From the NCBI GenBank assembly GCA_947252645.1, contig CAMXWF010000016.1, positions 6,093-70,092 of the forward strand: a stretch of 64,000 nucleotides of DNA. The letters run 5' to 3'. Position numbers and translations under genes: made by a program. Source of the stretch: an uncultured Bacteroidia bacterium. GTDB lineage: Bacteria; Bacteroidota; Bacteroidia; Bacteroidales; CAJPTX01. Under the pieces are notes generated by a model. That model ran no database searches. It saw only the letters and a program-made list of their open reading frames with translations, and had not been told where the DNA came from. Within the stretch, counting starts at the first letter, position 1. Each line of letters begins with the position of its first letter. Positions 62,971-64,000 of the stretch are shown here, one piece after another.

Positions 62971-64000
62971 ATGGCATCATCTACGCTCACAATGAACACA
63001 ATCCATATGATCAGTATTATAGCTCTCGCTAAGAGCACTGCTCGCGCGCTGCTAACTGCAGTGGCCTCCACGGCAGCCATCGTGCTTACGATCTTGGCCT
63101 CAACGTTCTCGCCCGTAAATGCGCAAAGCTATGGGAGAATTGGCGATCTGGTTTCCTTCGCCGACGGGTCGAAGGGAGTGCTTATCCACGTGGAAAGGGA
63201 TGGCAAAAGCGGTTGGGCCATCGCCCTGCAAGACGCCAACAATGCCGCTGCGCTCGAATGGGCTCCAGGGAAAGAGAATGCCACGCAGGCCCTCAATAAA
63301 ACGCTAAAGCAAGAGAATCCAGCCTATCGAACGCTTGACGACTTGCTACCCCTGCTGCAAGACACCGCAGGCTACGCTACCACCAAGGCCATCCGGTCTG
63401 CTGCCGGGGGGAAAAAGGAGGCTTTCCCAGCCGCCTTCGCAGTGGATTTCGACAACGGGTGGTACCTGCCCTCCGCCGGTCAGATGTTCTCCGCCTTCGC
63501 GGTAGAACCTTTCGTAAAAAAAACATTGGAGGAAAACGGGGGTAAAGCCCTAGATGGAATGTACTGGACCAGCACGCCGCATAGCGAAAAGGCCGCCTGG
63601 TACGTAGACAAACTGCTCGGCGTTTTCGACTATCCCGATGACGAAGGGCTGAAGGTCCATCAGTACCACGTGCGCGCCATGCGGCTCTGGAAGGCCTCCA
63701 CCGGCACCTACACCATCGCCTTCGACGGCAACGGCGCCACCAGCGGCACCATGGGCAACGTGCTGGTCGAGGTGGGCAAAACCACCACCCTGCCCCCGAA
63801 CGCCTACGCCAGGGCGGGCTACGTGTTCCTCGGCTGGAGCGAGCGCAAGGATGCCAGCGTGGCCACCTACATCGACCGGCAGCCCAACGTTGACCTCGCC
63901 GGCGCCAAGGATGAAACCAAAACCCTCTACGCCATCTGGGGAAAAACCGGCACCTACACCATCGCCTTCGACGGCAACGGCGCCACCAGCGGCACCATGG
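62971..64000 (+). CDS. Secreted DUF1566-like protein with Listeria-Bacteroides (InlB B-type) repeats, 3' end outside window
   Basis: Open from ATG at 62971 (others at 62992 and 63007) to the window edge, 343 codons. Long signal peptide ending VNA-Q (near 63123). Domain 1: IGDLVSFADGSKGVLIHVERD, NGWYLPSAGQM, YWTSTPHSEK and VRAMRLW, parallel to the gene before. From 63700, repeat units of 82 residues start GTYTIAFDGNG, with GYVFLGWSE and YAIWGKT, the Listeria-Bacteroides repeat. One unit plus the start of the next is seen. Likely an adhesin or surface display protein. Confidence 0.78.
   Translation, partial: MASSTLTMNTIHMISIIALAKSTARALLTAVASTAAIVLTILASTFSPVNAQSYGRIGDLVSFADGSKGVLIHVERDGKSGWAIALQDANNAAALEWAPGKENATQALNKTLKQENPAYRTLDDLLPLLQDTAGYATTKAIRSAAGGKKEAFPAAFAVDFDNGWYLPSAGQMFSAFAVEPFVKKTLEENGGKALDGMYWTSTPHSEKAAWYVDKLLGVFDYPDDEGLKVHQYHVRAMRLWKASTGTYTIAFDGNGATSGTMGNVLVEVGKTTTLPPNAYARAGYVFLGWSERKDASVATYIDRQPNVDLAGAKDETKTLYAIWGKTGTYTIAFDGNGATSGTM
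63700..64000 (+). repeat. Tandem 246-bp repeats in surface protein gene
   Basis: The sequence at 63700-63754 recurs without change at 63946-64000, 246 bp (82 codons) later. The array continues beyond the window. Confidence 0.85.

Overview
The window is a GC-rich stretch of chromosome from a member of the Bacteroidota, most likely the order Bacteroidales. The evidence: a -7 promoter box of the Bacteroidota type (TAnnTTTG, here nearly always TACCTTTG or TACCTTCG) precedes at least a dozen genes; the gene order is typical (mraZ to ftsZ without murF; DUF177-rpmF-plsX-fabH); ferredoxin-dependent 2-oxoacid oxidoreductase, rubrerythrin and a formate/nitrite-type channel point to anaerobic, amino-acid-using metabolism; secreted proteins end in Listeria-Bacteroides (InlB B-type) repeats; and the tmRNA tag ends in ALAA. 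No genus can be fixed from sequence alone.

Layout. 1-4 kb: minus-strand operon of a PLP aminotransferase, a 2x[4Fe-4S] ferredoxin and the alpha, beta and (cut by the window edge) gamma subunits of a 2-oxoacid:ferredoxin oxidoreductase. 4-11 kb: tilS, a YitT-family membrane protein, leuS, a lipoprotein and the decayed remains of a second lipoprotein. 11-13.3 kb: folD and ffh. 13.5-16.8 kb: ssrA (tmRNA) with a strong terminator, then a single-chain restriction-modification-specificity gene broken by two in-frame stops. 16.8-21.3 kb: marR-type regulator, small Cys-containing lipoprotein, gap, rubrerythrin, formate/nitrite channel, ispE. 21.3-38.4 kb: rsmI, an unknown gene, then the division and cell wall (dcw) cluster read right to left: mraZ, rsmH, ftsL, ftsI, murE, mraY, murD, ftsW, murG, murC, ftsQ, ftsA, ftsZ. 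Its last two genes are strongly diverged. 39-45.5 kb: DUF2284 protein and a type III restriction-modification pair (mod, res). 45.6-49.2 kb, plus strand: purL, menaquinone methyltransferase, FKBP-like lipoprotein. 49.2-57.9 kb, minus strand: Ldh2-like protein lacking its expected catalytic residues, YgjV-like protein, cysQ, TauE-type exporter, unknown membrane protein, rlmN, upp, unknown membrane protein, glsA, hutI, DUF2752 and TM2 proteins. 58.4 kb: tRNA-Thr(CGT). 58.6-61.9 kb: fabH, plsX, rpmF, DUF177, rpiB. 62.2-64 kb: two tandem, related secreted proteins; the second runs off the window in an array of 82-residue repeats.

How it fits together. The dcw cluster is one tightly packed transcription unit making lipid II and the divisome. 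Three exactly 10-bp-spaced AAAGKGK units lie over the -33 region of the mraZ promoter and look like an MraZ operator. glsA, hutI, the aminotransferase and the oxidoreductase fit fermentation of amino acids to acyl-CoA with reduced ferredoxin.

Most unusual points: the diverged FtsA/FtsZ pair plus the unknown gene behind ftsZ; the MraZ operator; the two-stop R-M-S gene next to ssrA; the tmRNA tag GNDNSFALAA; the Ldh2-like protein without catalytic His; heptad repeats in intergenic DNA; and the duplicated secreted proteins at the right edge.
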